Source of the DNA: Mansonella perstans
Taxonomy: Eukaryota; Nematoda; Chromadorea; Rhabditida; Onchocercidae
Assembly (NCBI GenBank): GCA_037074765.1
Contig: JBAMDO010000016.1
Location: forward strand, 310,001 to 374,000
DNA length: 64,000 nt
Reading direction: 5' to 3'
This document shows positions 1 to 14,703 of the stretch, piece by piece (position 1 is the stretch's first letter; every line of letters begins with the position of its first letter). The notes beneath the pieces were generated by a model. It had not been told where the DNA came from and made no database searches. It saw nothing but the letters and a program-made list of their open reading frames with translations. Both the position numbers and the translations under genes were made by a program.

Positions 1-1993
1 AGTTAATCTTTTGATAAGTTGACAGGAGAAAGGAAGCATGACATCATTTCGTTAATTTGGCTCTTTTTGAAAAAACTAAAATGAAGTTTTTATAAATGGA
101 AATTTTTAAGCAATATTAAAAGAAAATAGAAGATATTTGCCGGCAATTCGTCATGAATTTCATTGATCTTTGTACTTCTCGTAGAAATAAATGTACGAAT
201 CAGTAATTTAATTTCGAAATTTAGCACAGAGCAATGAAAATTGAGAGGTTTCTTTTCCTGAAGAAAAAAAGAAAATATTTTGTCTGACAGTTTGGGCAAT
301 TTTTTCATTTCCATTTCACAGTGATAAAGAAGGAAGGAAACACTATCCAGAAAAATAACAATAATATTTGGCTGGAAAGAAATTGTCACAATTAAATTTT
401 CAACAGTAAAAAAATGAAAAAATTTTATGATATTTTCTCAAATGGTTGCTAAATTAGGGAAGGAAGAAGAATTGAGCACTTCAGTAGGAACAACCATTAT
501 TAAATGAATGGAATCAATAGCCTAGAATATCATTTATGACTGGATAATTAGCCATAATAAACATTTCAACTCTGCACAGATGTCTTGCATACAAGCTGGT
601 CCTTTAAATGCGCATAAATTTTTTCAAATTACCACTCTTCAAAAGAAATTATTCCGTAGCAATTATTTCTACAACATGTCAGTTAAATGAAACTGTTTGA
701 GGGAAAAAAGATGGCGCAAATGTCATGCACTATTCAAATTGAAATCATTGCTTCTTTTTGATAATTGAAATTTCGATTCTTATCATTTAGCAATTGATGG
801 ATGACCATTTCTAATGCGTTCTCTTTTTGTTCAAATCAAATTACAATTGTTGGATAATTTTTTCTTTTTTGTTCTCATTTATTTGACAAAAGTTTGTTTT
901 AAAATGAACAAATGCCCAATGTAAATGCGAATGCAAAGAAGGAATAAATACGAAAAAGGGGCAAAAAAATCTGGTTTTCACGGTAGCATACATTATACAT
1001 GCATACATACATACCTACATACATCCGTGCCTACCATACACACATACCTAAATACAACCGTGCCTATCCATATAGACATCCATATACATCCGTGCCTACC
1101 ATACATACATATACGTACACGCCACGAAGTTCTTATTTTTGCAACACTAATTTTAATAAATTCTAAGTAACACTTTATTTCTTTGCCGGAAAAATCAATG
1201 AAATTCATGTGAGAAACCGAAGGGAGTGATTGAAAAGAACTATTGGAAGGATTCTGGAAGATTAAATAATTTTGAAAAAAAAGCCCTTCCTGGTACGAAC
1301 ATTGAAATAATATTTCAGCGCAAAAATTTGTTTGTCATAAATAAATCGATGTGACCTAATCAAATCGGACCAATTTGACCCGATCAATTTGATCTAATCA
1401 ATCCGGTCATCGCCATGCTTCATCCATAATAGATATATTTCATTAATTTTTAGTTCATTGTTCCAAATTTTCATCTGTTGTTAATTTTAGCGAGGGATCG
1501 GATCAAATGTAATATAGTTCATATTCAATATAACAACAAAGAATTGACATTAACTGTTATCTTGGTCCGATTGCTCTGCGACATTTCAGAACAAAATATA
1601 TAGTTGTTATAACGAAATAGAGAATTCATTCTTTTCGTAGATGAACTAAATTGGAAATATCTTCATGCTTCTTCCACACATCAAATCTCAATCATAAAGG
1701 GTCATCAGCATTATCCTTTAATTTTTAAGCTTTTTCCTTTTCCCATTATCCCTTTTTTTTAGAGCTGTTAATTTTATAAATTCAAAAATTTTTATTAAAT
1801 TATCATCAAAATTCTATACCATCTCATTCGTTCGTAATTTCCTTGTTAAGAAATTCTATATGGATGTGTTTTTCAGTTTAATTCTTTCCGTCATTGTTTT
1901 TTTAGCTCATTTAAATCATTAATTCTCAAAATTTCAATCATCTAATTAATCTAATTTCGAAACTGTTGCTAATATAATTTAATTTAACTTCAG
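1..1993. other. Noncoding region upstream of the src-2 SH2 exons
   Basis: I see no convincing exon here on either strand. The kinase gene to the right lacks its N-terminal and SH3 exons, and no SH3-like coding stretch is visible in this interval, so it is most simply the long intron before the first visible SH2 exon. The only structured element is the minisatellite near 1000-1120. Short open frames here show no domain, signal peptide or splice context. Confidence 0.5.
1000..1122. repeat. CATA / CCGTGCC degenerate minisatellite
   Basis: A run of CATACATAC-type tetranucleotides is interleaved with three copies of the core CCGTGCCTA (near 1026, 1059 and 1090), each flanked by ACATAC or ATACATC. 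The unit is about 32 bp with drift. Both strands are open across it, but the frames simply translate the repeat. Confidence 0.75.
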
Positions 1994-5379
<3,386 letters not shown>

Positions 5380-6460
5380 ATTTATAAAGCATTATTATTA
5401 TTTATTATTATTACCACTATTATTATTATCAGTACTACTATCACGATTATTATTATACTCTTATACTATTGTCATTATTTGTTATCGATTATTATCATTT
5501 ATTTATTATTATTATTTATTGTTGTTACTGTTTATTTATTTATTTATTTATATACTATTACTATTTATTTATTTATATTATTCTATGATTGCGCGTTCTC
5601 TAATAATGTTACGTGTCTCACATACGTAATTAAATAATCTCAATTTTAAGCAGATGTAATGAATATTGAAAAAACTATCACAAACTAAATCATTGCATGC
5701 ATCATGAGGATATTAAGAGTGTGACATTAAATGAAAAGATATGACTTAAGTGTAATATTTGCTGGCCATGAAAAGACATGACGGCAATCTGACAGGAGTT
5801 TATTAAGCGATCCTCAAATTGTTACGGTTAAAAGAGTGGATAAACCATACAATCTCAATTTCCAGAAAGCAGTAAATTAGAGCGAGAGTGTGAAAGAAAA
5901 CGGCCAGATATGTGTAGAAACAAAATAGGAGAAACATTTCACTTAAAATGGAAAAATGCATAAAAAGATCATAAATTATCTTCCTATCACAATTTTTTGT
6001 GGAAACAATCCACATCATCACTATCCTATTGACAAAAGTTTAGACGTTATTAAGAATCCTTGTCATTTACACGTCATGTAGCCTTGTAAAATTAAAACAA
6101 AATGACACCGTTGTCGAAATCAATTTACCCATTTGTTTAATTGGCACCGTTAAATTAGACTCAATGTTGAACAGAGAGGAGTTTGAAGAAATTCCCATAA
6201 TTTTCAACAAAATAATTTAAGAGGAAAGAAGTCGAAGTGGTACAGCTTTTTGTCTTTGAAATGGAAGACTTCTATTTAAAAAGGGATGTAACAACAAACT
6301 ATTCAAAAAGCCTTGAGAAACTGAAACGATTTTTTTAAATTAAGAAAGTTTATCATATCACATTGATCAAACCAAAGCTTCTTTTCAATCTTTTTGAAAT
6401 TTTTTTTACATTAACAATAACATGATATGTATATTCATGTTTCCACACATACGAATCTTT
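5380..6460. other. Convergent intergenic region between src-2 and SRP19
   Basis: This is presumably the 3' UTRs of the two convergent genes. The left part (about 5386-5585) is a long ATT/TTAT low-complexity tract. The rest shows no supported gene; the antisense open frame near 5803-6021 has no domain or splice support. Confidence 0.6.
5386..5585. repeat. (ATT)n/(TTTA)n low-complexity tract in src-2 3' region
   Basis: Imperfect ATT and TTAT microsatellite starting a few bases after the src-2 stop codon. It would lie in the 3' UTR. Open frames across it are artefacts of the repeat. Confidence 0.85.
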
Positions 6461-7439
6461 CTAACGCTTCTTTTTTTTATTGGTTTTGCCGCTAACAATT
6501 GCAGCACCCGAAGAAGCTTGTGATACTGCCCCACCACCAATTTGACGTGCTTTCAATTTTGGCACCATTTCACATGCATATAACATCAGTGACATTCCTG
6601 CAATAATGTATAAATCACAATGAATAGCTACGAATCTACGAAATACTCCTCAACACTTACTTGTTGGAAATTTCTGATCACACAGAGAACCATCATCATT
6701 CCGTAATTGAACCCGTACTCTTCCCTGAGAATTAGCATCACGATTCGGATCCAAAGGATGCATTTTTTGCTTCTGAAAATGGAAAAACATCATAAATGAA
6801 TAAATCAATTAAACAAAATAAAACAACAATGAAGAAGAAAAACATGAACTAAATGAATTTTAGTAAACAATTCAAATTAAAAAGAAAACAATGTGATAAA
6901 AAAAAACAAGTTTGTTTCATTCAAAAAGTTAACATCATAATTAATTAAAGATTGGTCTAACAATTCTAAGAGAGTAAAACACAGAAACTTGCTATATATT
7001 CCAGATTGAAAGATTGATGTGAAATCAGAATGAAGGATGATAATTAATGAACTAATTAAAAGCACCTCAAGTTTGACTTTCAAGCCAGCATTCGATAAGA
7101 TATCAAAAATTTCTTGCGCTGTTGGTGAATCCACTGCCTTTAAAAGACTTTTTTTAATAATAATAAAAGTTTTGCGAATAAGTAAAACATCAAATGTATG
7201 CTTAAATATCAATGTATTATCAATGCTTAAAAGCAATAATGTTAAAAAAATAACTTTTGTTAAAAAAATTAAAAGAAATTTTAACTTGCAGTATTTGTTA
7301 TCTCTGCAGGAAAATATACCTTATTCTTGCTTACTCGTCGTCCTTGTGCAATGGTCTTTCGAGAATTCATATACAACGGATAGATGCATATCCATCTGCA
7401 CTCATCACTTGATGGTTTCGTCTTGTACTGTACAGTCAT
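6461..7439 (-). CDS. srp-19: Signal recognition particle 19 kDa subunit (SRP19)
   Basis: Four exons on the minus strand, in gene order 7320-7439, 7066-7137, 6661-6772 and 6461-6597, give 441 nt and a 146-residue protein, against about 144 in human. Exon 1 starts MTVQYKTKPSSDE and carries CIYPLYMNSRKTIAQGRR, the family's RNA-contacting N-terminal block. Exon 2 encodes AVDSPTAQEI. Exon 3 has GRVRVQLRNDDGSLC, and exon 4 has MLYACEMVPKLKAR followed by a basic tail ending KKKKR. All junctions keep frame and use GT/AG. The protein binds helices 6 and 8 of SRP RNA and assists SRP54 loading during particle assembly. The gene is convergent with src-2 and divergent from the DDX54 gene. Confidence 0.95.
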
Positions 7440-8038
7440 ACTGTAAAATGACTATGGTAGTAATAAGATTGAAATTAATTAATTATACGTTGATTATACG
7501 GTAACTGATAAGTTTTTAGAAGAAGGAATTGACGATTTAATAAAAAAAAAAAATGATAATTTATGATGAATGCGAAAAATAAACTAGTAGTAGAAAAGAA
7601 GATTCTATTAAAGAATGATAAATGGGTTGATAGGTTGAGAAAAGATTCGATGGTAATTAAGAATTAAAAAACTGAACGAAAAGAGGGAAAAGTTCACTTT
7701 CAAAGGTCACATTTATCTCACCGAGCACATCCTTCCAACATGAATTCTTACTGAATTTTCATCGACAATTGTTAACAGATAAGGCCGGATCCATGAAGTA
7801 CCATCACTCTAAGTCTCAGCTATTGAACTAGTGGTTACCAGATATTTTTCCGCAATTTTGGCTATCGGTCAATTTAATTAAATTATGATACGATGAAGAA
7901 TGAGTGATGGACATTAGAATTAAAGTATTTTGAATGAACTTGCAATCAATTCAGGATTTATTGTTGTTTTAAGTGGGATGATATGTGTAATTTGTGTGGT
8001 ATTTTAAACATTGATACTAATTTTGTGAAAAGATACAG
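7440..8038. promoter_or_regulatory. Divergent promoter region between SRP19 and ddx-54
   Basis: About 600 bp separate the two start codons, so this interval must hold the 5' ends and promoters of both genes. No clear TATA box or transcription-factor site stands out. On the right side, the sequence GATACAG lies immediately before the ATG of the helicase and could serve as a spliced-leader acceptor. Confidence 0.5.
8032..8038 (+). promoter_or_regulatory. Candidate spliced-leader acceptor at ddx-54 start
   Basis: GATACAG abuts the initiating ATG with no room for a cis-spliced upstream coding exon in frame. In nematodes this arrangement usually marks SL trans-splicing. The polypyrimidine character is weak, so the call is tentative. 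Confidence 0.4.
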
Positions 8039-11000
8039 ATGCATAGTGAGGAAGTAGGATATGATTCGGATACGGAAGAATTGTATGATGCTTTAAAAAG
8101 TGCTCAAAATCGAAAGCAACGACAAGCTGGAGGATGGCAAACCATTGGTATTTTTCATTCAGCATTTATTAATTTTATTTACTAATTGCATAAATTATTA
8201 ATTATCCTTTATTTTGATGATAGAATGATAATTTGATAATAATTTAAATTTAATTTACATACCTGTTTTGATGTTGTGCCGAAAGAAAAATTGTGATGAT
8301 GGTTCTAGTTTTTTTAAACAAAAATTAAAATATTTTTTGCCAGGTCTGGATCACATGCTTTTCAAAGGAATTCAAAAAAAAGGATTCCGTCAGCCTACAC
8401 CAATTCAGCGTAAAGCAATACCGTTAATTATGGATGGAAAAGGTTAAAGTTTCACTTTTATCTCTGTGCTAAAGTCATCATCAGCTATTTAGCAACTATT
8501 TGAATTCCTCCAACTATTTGAAGGTGAACCTCAAATGTTTTGTTTCTTACTTTTATAACCACTTGATTGCTGATAGATAAAAATGAAAGGAAATTAGAAA
8601 TTCGATCATTTGATCTTTGCACAAACTGTAACGAGTTACTAATATTTGCAGATATCGTTGCCATGTCGAGAACAGGAAGCGGAAAAACAGCAGCTTTTAT
8701 CATTCCAGTCTTGCAGAAATTAAAAGCCCGCGATACAAAAGGTATCCGTGCCTTGATTATTGAACCGACGCGGGAACTGGCAATGCAGACATTCACCGTA
8801 GCTAAAGAGGTTTATTTTTAGCTCATGATAGTATAGTGTCAAGCAAAAGATGAAGTTCAGTGACTGTATATGTGTCTAAATTGCATATGCTAGTTCTAGT
8901 TCCTCAAATACCAAACATTTTTTAAGCTTAAAATTCAATGACAAATTATATGTTCTGGATGAGAAAACTGTATTTAACTTTCGGACTAACTTTTGATGAA
9001 TACCTTATTCTCCTTGATCAGTAATTGAAACATGCAATAATTTTTGATATTGCTGAATATGCTAAAATGGATTTGCGGCATGATGTAATTTAAATTTTTA
9101 TTTTTTCATGTCTTGGAAACGATTTAAATCTTCTTTGTTTCCACAGATGTTTGAATTAATTCTTTGTTTCCAGCTTGGAAGGTTTACTGGTCTGCGTTCT
9201 GCAGTTTTGGTGGGTGGTGATCGTATTGAGGAACAATTTCAAGCTGTTCACGAAAAGCCAGATATGTAAATCTTTTCCTTATTTATCGAAATCAACACTT
9301 TCCTAAATATTTCCAGTGTAGAAATTTATAGATTTTCCAAGAATTTAAAAATTTAATTTCAGCGTGATTGCAACACCTGGACGTCTACTGCATGTTGTTG
9401 TTGAAATGGACTTTCGTTTACGCTCAGTGCAAATTGTTGTGTTTGATGAAGCAGATCGCTTATTTGAAATGGGCTTTGCTGAACAACTTCACGTAGGTCA
9501 TTGTTATTCACAACAGAAATGGCACGAACCGTAATTTGTTTCTCATTAAAGGCTTCAAAAAAAGCCACTTAGCTTGTCAGCTTAAACTCATCATTACTTA
9601 GCTGACGCAAATTCTTATGCGGGCAGTTTTAATTAGAAGCCTTCTGACCAAATAATAAAATATCGACAATATCACCATCTTTTCTGAAAAGCGTTTTCAA
9701 AAAGCAAGGCAACTGTATCGAACTTTTTATCTCCATTAAGCATAGTCTATTTTAAGGAGGTGTTGAAGCGATTATCCGAAAATCGACAGACTTTGCTTTT
9801 CTCAGCCACTCTTCCAAAAAGTATCATTGCTTTTTCGAAAGCGGGTCTTTCAGATCCAGTATTAGGTACTTCGTCATTTCCAATGATGTTTTTAACATTT
9901 GTTATAAATGTTCATAAATCGTGAAACTCTTTTAAATAGATCTTTTTTTTAAAACTCATTTCTAGTTTTTTTAGTTTTTAATTTTTTTTTTCATTTTAGT
10001 AACTCATTTAATAAATCATTTTAATAACTCATTTCTACAACGAATTTAAGAGAAGATAAAAATTTTTTTGAAAGTATTAACTAAGATTCTTTTTTGTTAT
10101 TTCACCTTACTGAGAAATTTTGGACAAAAATGAACTTTGAATTTTTTTCAGTTCGACTTGATCTTGCTGAAAAAATAAGTGATAAGCTGTCGATGGTGTT
10201 TTTGCACTGTCGTACAGATGATAAGTTAGCGGCATTTTTGCATCTTGCTCATAAAGTTGTAGCAGCACATGAGCAAACCGTTGTTTTTTGTGCAACAATG
10301 AAACATGTAGAATATCTGGCAGCCGTTGCGGAAAAAGCTGGAATCAGTTGCGCGGTGTTGTACAGCCAGCTAGATTCTGTGGCCAGGAATATCAATATTC
10401 AAAAGTTAGTTATATGTGGCTACGATATGATTATGGGAATCAAGTTACTGTAATAATGAAAGTCTCCTCTTAGCAGCGTTTATGTGACAATTATTGTGTA
10501 ACACACATTGCTTTGATTAATTTGTTTCAGTGAGAAATTTTCGAAATCTTAGAGCTTTACTCTTTGCTAAATCAAGAAATATTACAGATTTCGTAAGAAG
10601 GAATGTTGCTTACTAATTGTGACGGACATTGCAGCTAGAGGGGTTGATATTCCGCTACTGGACGTTGCCATAAATTATCATTTTCCCCCGAAACCGAAAC
10701 TTTTTGTTCATCGTGTTGGTGAGATCACAATGTTTTATTTTTTATAAATGATTAAATAAGGTCTTCTGTTAAGTCATTAGCTACTCATTTTCTTTAGGTC
10801 GAGTTGCTCGTGCTGGCCGTTCCGGGAAAGCTATCAGCTTATTCAGCGCAGATGAAATGCCGTACGTAGTCGATCTTTTCTTGTTTCTGAATCGTCCACT
10901 GAAGTTCGCAACAACTGGTTCAGTCAACAGAGGTAAACATCTTCAATTTTTTTTTTTTTTCAACAATGAGAATCTGTATTCATATGGTTATAATTTTTAC

Positions 11001-13758
11001 CGTGACAGAGGCTTCTGATACAGTTTATTTTTCGATTACAGATGAGACGTTGATTGGGATATTTCCAGATGATATCATTGATAGGGGAATTGGTTTTCTG
11101 AAGAATATGCATGACAATTGTGATGAACTGGTAAGCTTCAAGGCTCTTATCAATAGCAATCAACTACATAACCTGTTTGAATTAAATTCAAATTTCAGGA
11201 CGATTTACTGAAAAAATCAGAAAATGCTATGCAAAAATACAAGAAAACTCGTCCCCAACCGTCAGCGGAATCAGTGCGTCGAGCAAAAGATGAGATCAAG
11301 GAGGCATTATTCAAGGCTTCGGTTCATCCATTTCTGCAGCAGGAATCAGCGGAAGAAACAGTTAGGCAGTCGTTGCTTCGAGATTTGCACAATTTTAAGT
11401 CAACGACGGTATGTAGAATTTTTTTAAACTGTTTGCTTACCATCATGATTGCTGAAAATTTGATTTTTAGTGCACAGTAAAAAGAAGATAATATATTACT
11501 GGCAAAATTAAATATTCAATCCTTAATCAAGTCACAGATTGATATATGCTCAGAACAGTTCCGAAACATACTGCTGTGTTATCTTTTTTAGTACGGAAGT
11601 ACAACCTTCACTACCTTGGATCTCTTCAATCAATAATGGATCAAAATTTAATGCATTAATATTGAGATTTGAAGTATGAAGGATCCTTTTGTTTGCAAAG
11701 GTTTTATTATTTTCTTCCTAGTTTGTGATTTCAGACCATCTTTGAAATCCAAAGTGGCAGTAAAGCTTTACCAGCAGCTGTTATGAAAGAAAAACGTAAA
11801 GCTCATCAAAATTATATTCATCCTAAAATTAATTCGGATAAGTTTCTGGATATTGACCAGTCGGAAGTAACGGATTCAAAATTTGAACCAAGCGAGGATG
11901 TTTTGGTAGGTTTGAACATTCTAAATTAGGACTTCAAGGGATTCCACTATTTTCTAGTAGATACTATTTTTGAATTTATTCTTTTCTATTGTTTTTTTAT
12001 TAAAATAAAGAATTTTCAAAATCTTGATATGTAGAAATATAGCTGTCACATAGGCTTATCCAATTAATGTTGATTAATTAAGTACTTACATGTTACATAT
12101 CTGCCGTACTTTGTTAATTTCCCTTAAGTCGTAGCAGTAACACTGCTATTATATTTTTATAACTAAGTACAAATAACAATGTTTTCTAAATAATTAGATT
12201 TTTTTCATGTTATAATATGTCTTAATTTGTGATTTAATTTTTGGTTTGAATATAGAGCGAACTTTAGGTTACCTTAAATTGGAAAATTATTCCATAAATT
12301 TGCTTGATTTTTTTCAGAGAAATACATTTAAAACGATGATAGGAAACACGAAATTTTCGGCTGTAAATGCGTTGACGCAAAAAAAGTATAAAGGAAGAAA
12401 GCGAAAAGCGGAAGAGCTGTTAGAAGAAAAGAAAAAGCATTTTATTGGTTCTTTTTTTAAATTGCTTACCGATTTCAACATACTTACATGATCAAAAGTC
12501 TCTAAGTGATGTTTTCTGCCATGTGCTCACTTTAGATATAATGTTCCACGATGTTTCTTATATATTGAAAAAATTGAAACACTAGCCTTTTTTAGCTTAT
12601 GCACCTCCAGAAGTAAATGCAGAACGTGGCCTAACAGTGGATAGTGATTTCAATGCTTTAGCGAAAGCAAGCACCATAGAAATTCTTGCTGACGATGAAG
12701 TTGGTTTGTATAAGCAGGAGAAACGCAAAAAATGGTTGATTTTAATTTCTCCCAATTTTCAAAATTCATTTCAAATGTTCGAGAACGATAAAAAAATTCT
12801 AAATATGACTTTTTTAAATGTTGCTGAATGTAGAAAATTCAAACGAAAATATTTCGGAATACTGCACAAAGTTATCATTATGGTTTGAAATGCATGTTTA
12901 GGTGTTTCGCTTGTTTGATTTTGTGATGTATATTCGCTTGTGTACTTATCATGAAGTATCTTTCAAAAAAAAAAAAAATATTTTTAATTGATTTTCATTG
13001 AATGCAATGCAATACTAATAGGTGGTCCAACACTGAACTTCTTGAAAGCTTTGGAAGTAGTTTTGTTCTCTATTTCAGTTTCTGGTATAAACTGTCAGTA
13101 TATTTCAAGACATCAAAAAAAAATTCCATTTGTAGGGACAGAAAATTGAAGAAGTTTGTTGGTGAGAGTGGCGACAATTCAAAGAAGAAAATGCGTACAG
13201 AAGATGGAACTTATCTTCCAGCGACATACAAAAGCGGCCGTTATGAAAGATGGCAGAAGAAACAAAAGTTGGAATACCAGAATAATGATGATGAAGAAGT
13301 GACTGACGCGAAGATAAAGCAGCACGACTTTAGGGTTCTTCATTTTTAAATTTTACTTAGCATGTTTCGTTTTGACTGGATTCTGAAATAGGTTTTATGG
13401 AAGGAGTAACAGATGAAAAGGTTTATCCAAAATACACGAGAAAAGTTGTAAAGATCGTGATCGCATTTTATGAAATGTACAAGAAATCACAATAAAAGCA
13501 AGATAAGCTTTGTGGTAGTTGAATTATTCTTAGAAAGAATCATGCTTCTTGTGTTTTTAGAGATGTAGCGGCAGTCGAAAAAGATGGAGGCGAAATAAAA
13601 CAGGAAACAAAGAAGAAAAAGCGCCACGTTCTGAACTGAAAACTACTGAGCAAATCTTAAAACAGAGAAATAAGAAAGCAAGGATTCAGTCATATCAAGC
13701 TTATAGGAGACAGCAAAATTCGAAGAAAAAGGGTTTAACTGTGAAACGGAAGCACTGA
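8039..13758 (+). CDS. ddx-54: DEAD-box ATP-dependent RNA helicase, DDX54/Dbp10 family
   Basis: Sixteen exons: 8039-8147, 8344-8442, 8652-8809, 9174-9265, 9363-9492, 9757-9865, 10152-10404, 10588-10718, 10798-10932, 11042-11130, 11199-11408, 11735-11905, 12318-12447, 12596-12734, 13136-13334, 13561-13758. They total 2352 nt (783 residues, human about 880) with every phase consistent. Motifs in order: Q motif GFRQPTPIQ, Walker [23 protein letters not shown] near residue 182, SAT, ARGVDIP and [11 protein letters not shown]. The C-terminal Dbp10 signature is present: [34 protein letters not shown] and a basic tail. The family acts in the nucleolus in 60S pre-rRNA processing. The start follows an AG directly before the ATG, compatible with trans-splicing. 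Confidence 0.95.
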
Positions 13759-13853
13759 TTAGTCTCATTGTATTTTTGAGGATAACCAGTTGTGCAGTAG
13801 CTTTTGTTGCTGTTTTTTTTTTTTTGTTGTTTTGCTTTTTGTTCGTTTTGGTA

Positions 13854-13859
13854 AATAAA
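13854..13859 (+). terminator. Poly(A) signal of ddx-54
   Basis: Canonical AATAAA 96 nt downstream of the TGA stop codon. Confidence 0.6.
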
Positions 13860-14056
13860 ATTGTTCAATCGCAAGTGGCATTTCATCTCATCTTTAAGAT
13901 TGAGATTTTTGCAAAATTTCATAACAAATTAGCATTGCAGCAGTCATTAAAGGTATAATACGACGGTTCCTTCTTGAAGTGTTCATTTCCCAAGGAAAGC
14001 TTTCAGTGAATCAAATGTAATTGTGCTCGGAAGTTATAAGTCATTCGTACTCAAAG

Positions 14057-14160
14057 GATGGGTATAAAATGCATAATGGGTATAAAATAATGGGTACATA
14101 ATGGGTATATAAAGTATGGGTATAAAAGTTATAAAGTGATGGGCATAAAATGCAGTATAA
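14057..14160. repeat. ATGGGTATAAAA tandem repeat
   Basis: Six or so copies of an ATGGG(T/C)ATAAAA-like unit with variable spacing lie about 550 bp upstream of the cep-290 start. Each unit contains a TATA-like core. The repeat origin explains these better than a real promoter array. Confidence 0.7.
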
Positions 14161-14684
14161 TATCTTGGTAGGAATGGAATGCGAATCTTAATTGACTTAA
14201 TGTTGTAAACAAGTTCCGGTAATATAGTTTCTGGTCCTTCACAGAATCACCCTAATTTTATCTTGATAACAAGATCAGTATTTTCCAAGCAAATTTACCC
14301 TTGCAAAATTCAAATTATTCTTGTTCTGCCGTCTAAAGATTCGTATATTTGACATCATTGAAAAACAATATTGAATATTGGAATTAAATATTGAATGTTA
14401 AATTTAAAAAAAAAAAGTAGTTATTTACGCTGTTCTAGTGGTTGCTATAGAAACAGTACATTATGATAGCGAGTTAGCCAAGTGATAAAATCCATGAATA
14501 AATAGATGACCTTTGCCCACTCTACTCCTATTTTCATTCTCTCCAATAAAATCTTCGATACAATGCTTTTAAAGATTTAAATAGGTAAAAAGGTATGTTA
14601 TATACTTCGTTAACTATCTTCCATTTTTTTGTACGGTAAAATATTCATTTTTTTCATACTTATTAGACAAACTTTTCATGGGAA

Positions 14685-14697
14685 ATCATTTGTGCAG
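14685..14697 (+). promoter_or_regulatory. Candidate spliced-leader acceptor of cep-290
   Basis: ATTTGTGCAG ends at 14697, six bases before the ATG. The placement fits SL trans-splicing of a nematode mRNA. Confidence 0.45.
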
Positions 14698-14703
14698 AGA
14701 AAG

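Larger units (their letters stand above)
13759..14703. other. Intergenic region between ddx-54 and cep-290
   Basis: The two genes are in the same orientation and 945 bp apart, wider than typical nematode operon spacing, so operonic co-transcription is not indicated. It contains an AATAAA signal at 13854-13859 (96 nt after the ddx-54 stop) and a GGGTATAAAA repeat at about 14057-14160. I see no additional gene. Confidence 0.6.

Noticed and set aside
7037..7504. 155-codon plus-strand open frame
   Set aside because: It is the antisense shadow of SRP19 exons 1 and 2 and their intron.
14057..14160. Cluster of TATAAAA motifs upstream of cep-290 as a promoter
   Set aside because: The TATA cores are part of a tandem ATGGGTATAAAA repeat more than 500 bp from the start codon, and the gene has a spliced-leader-type acceptor near its ATG.
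13759..14703. Operon of ddx-54 and cep-290
   Set aside because: Same strand, but the 945-bp gap with its own AATAAA is much wider than usual nematode operon spacing and the functions are unrelated.
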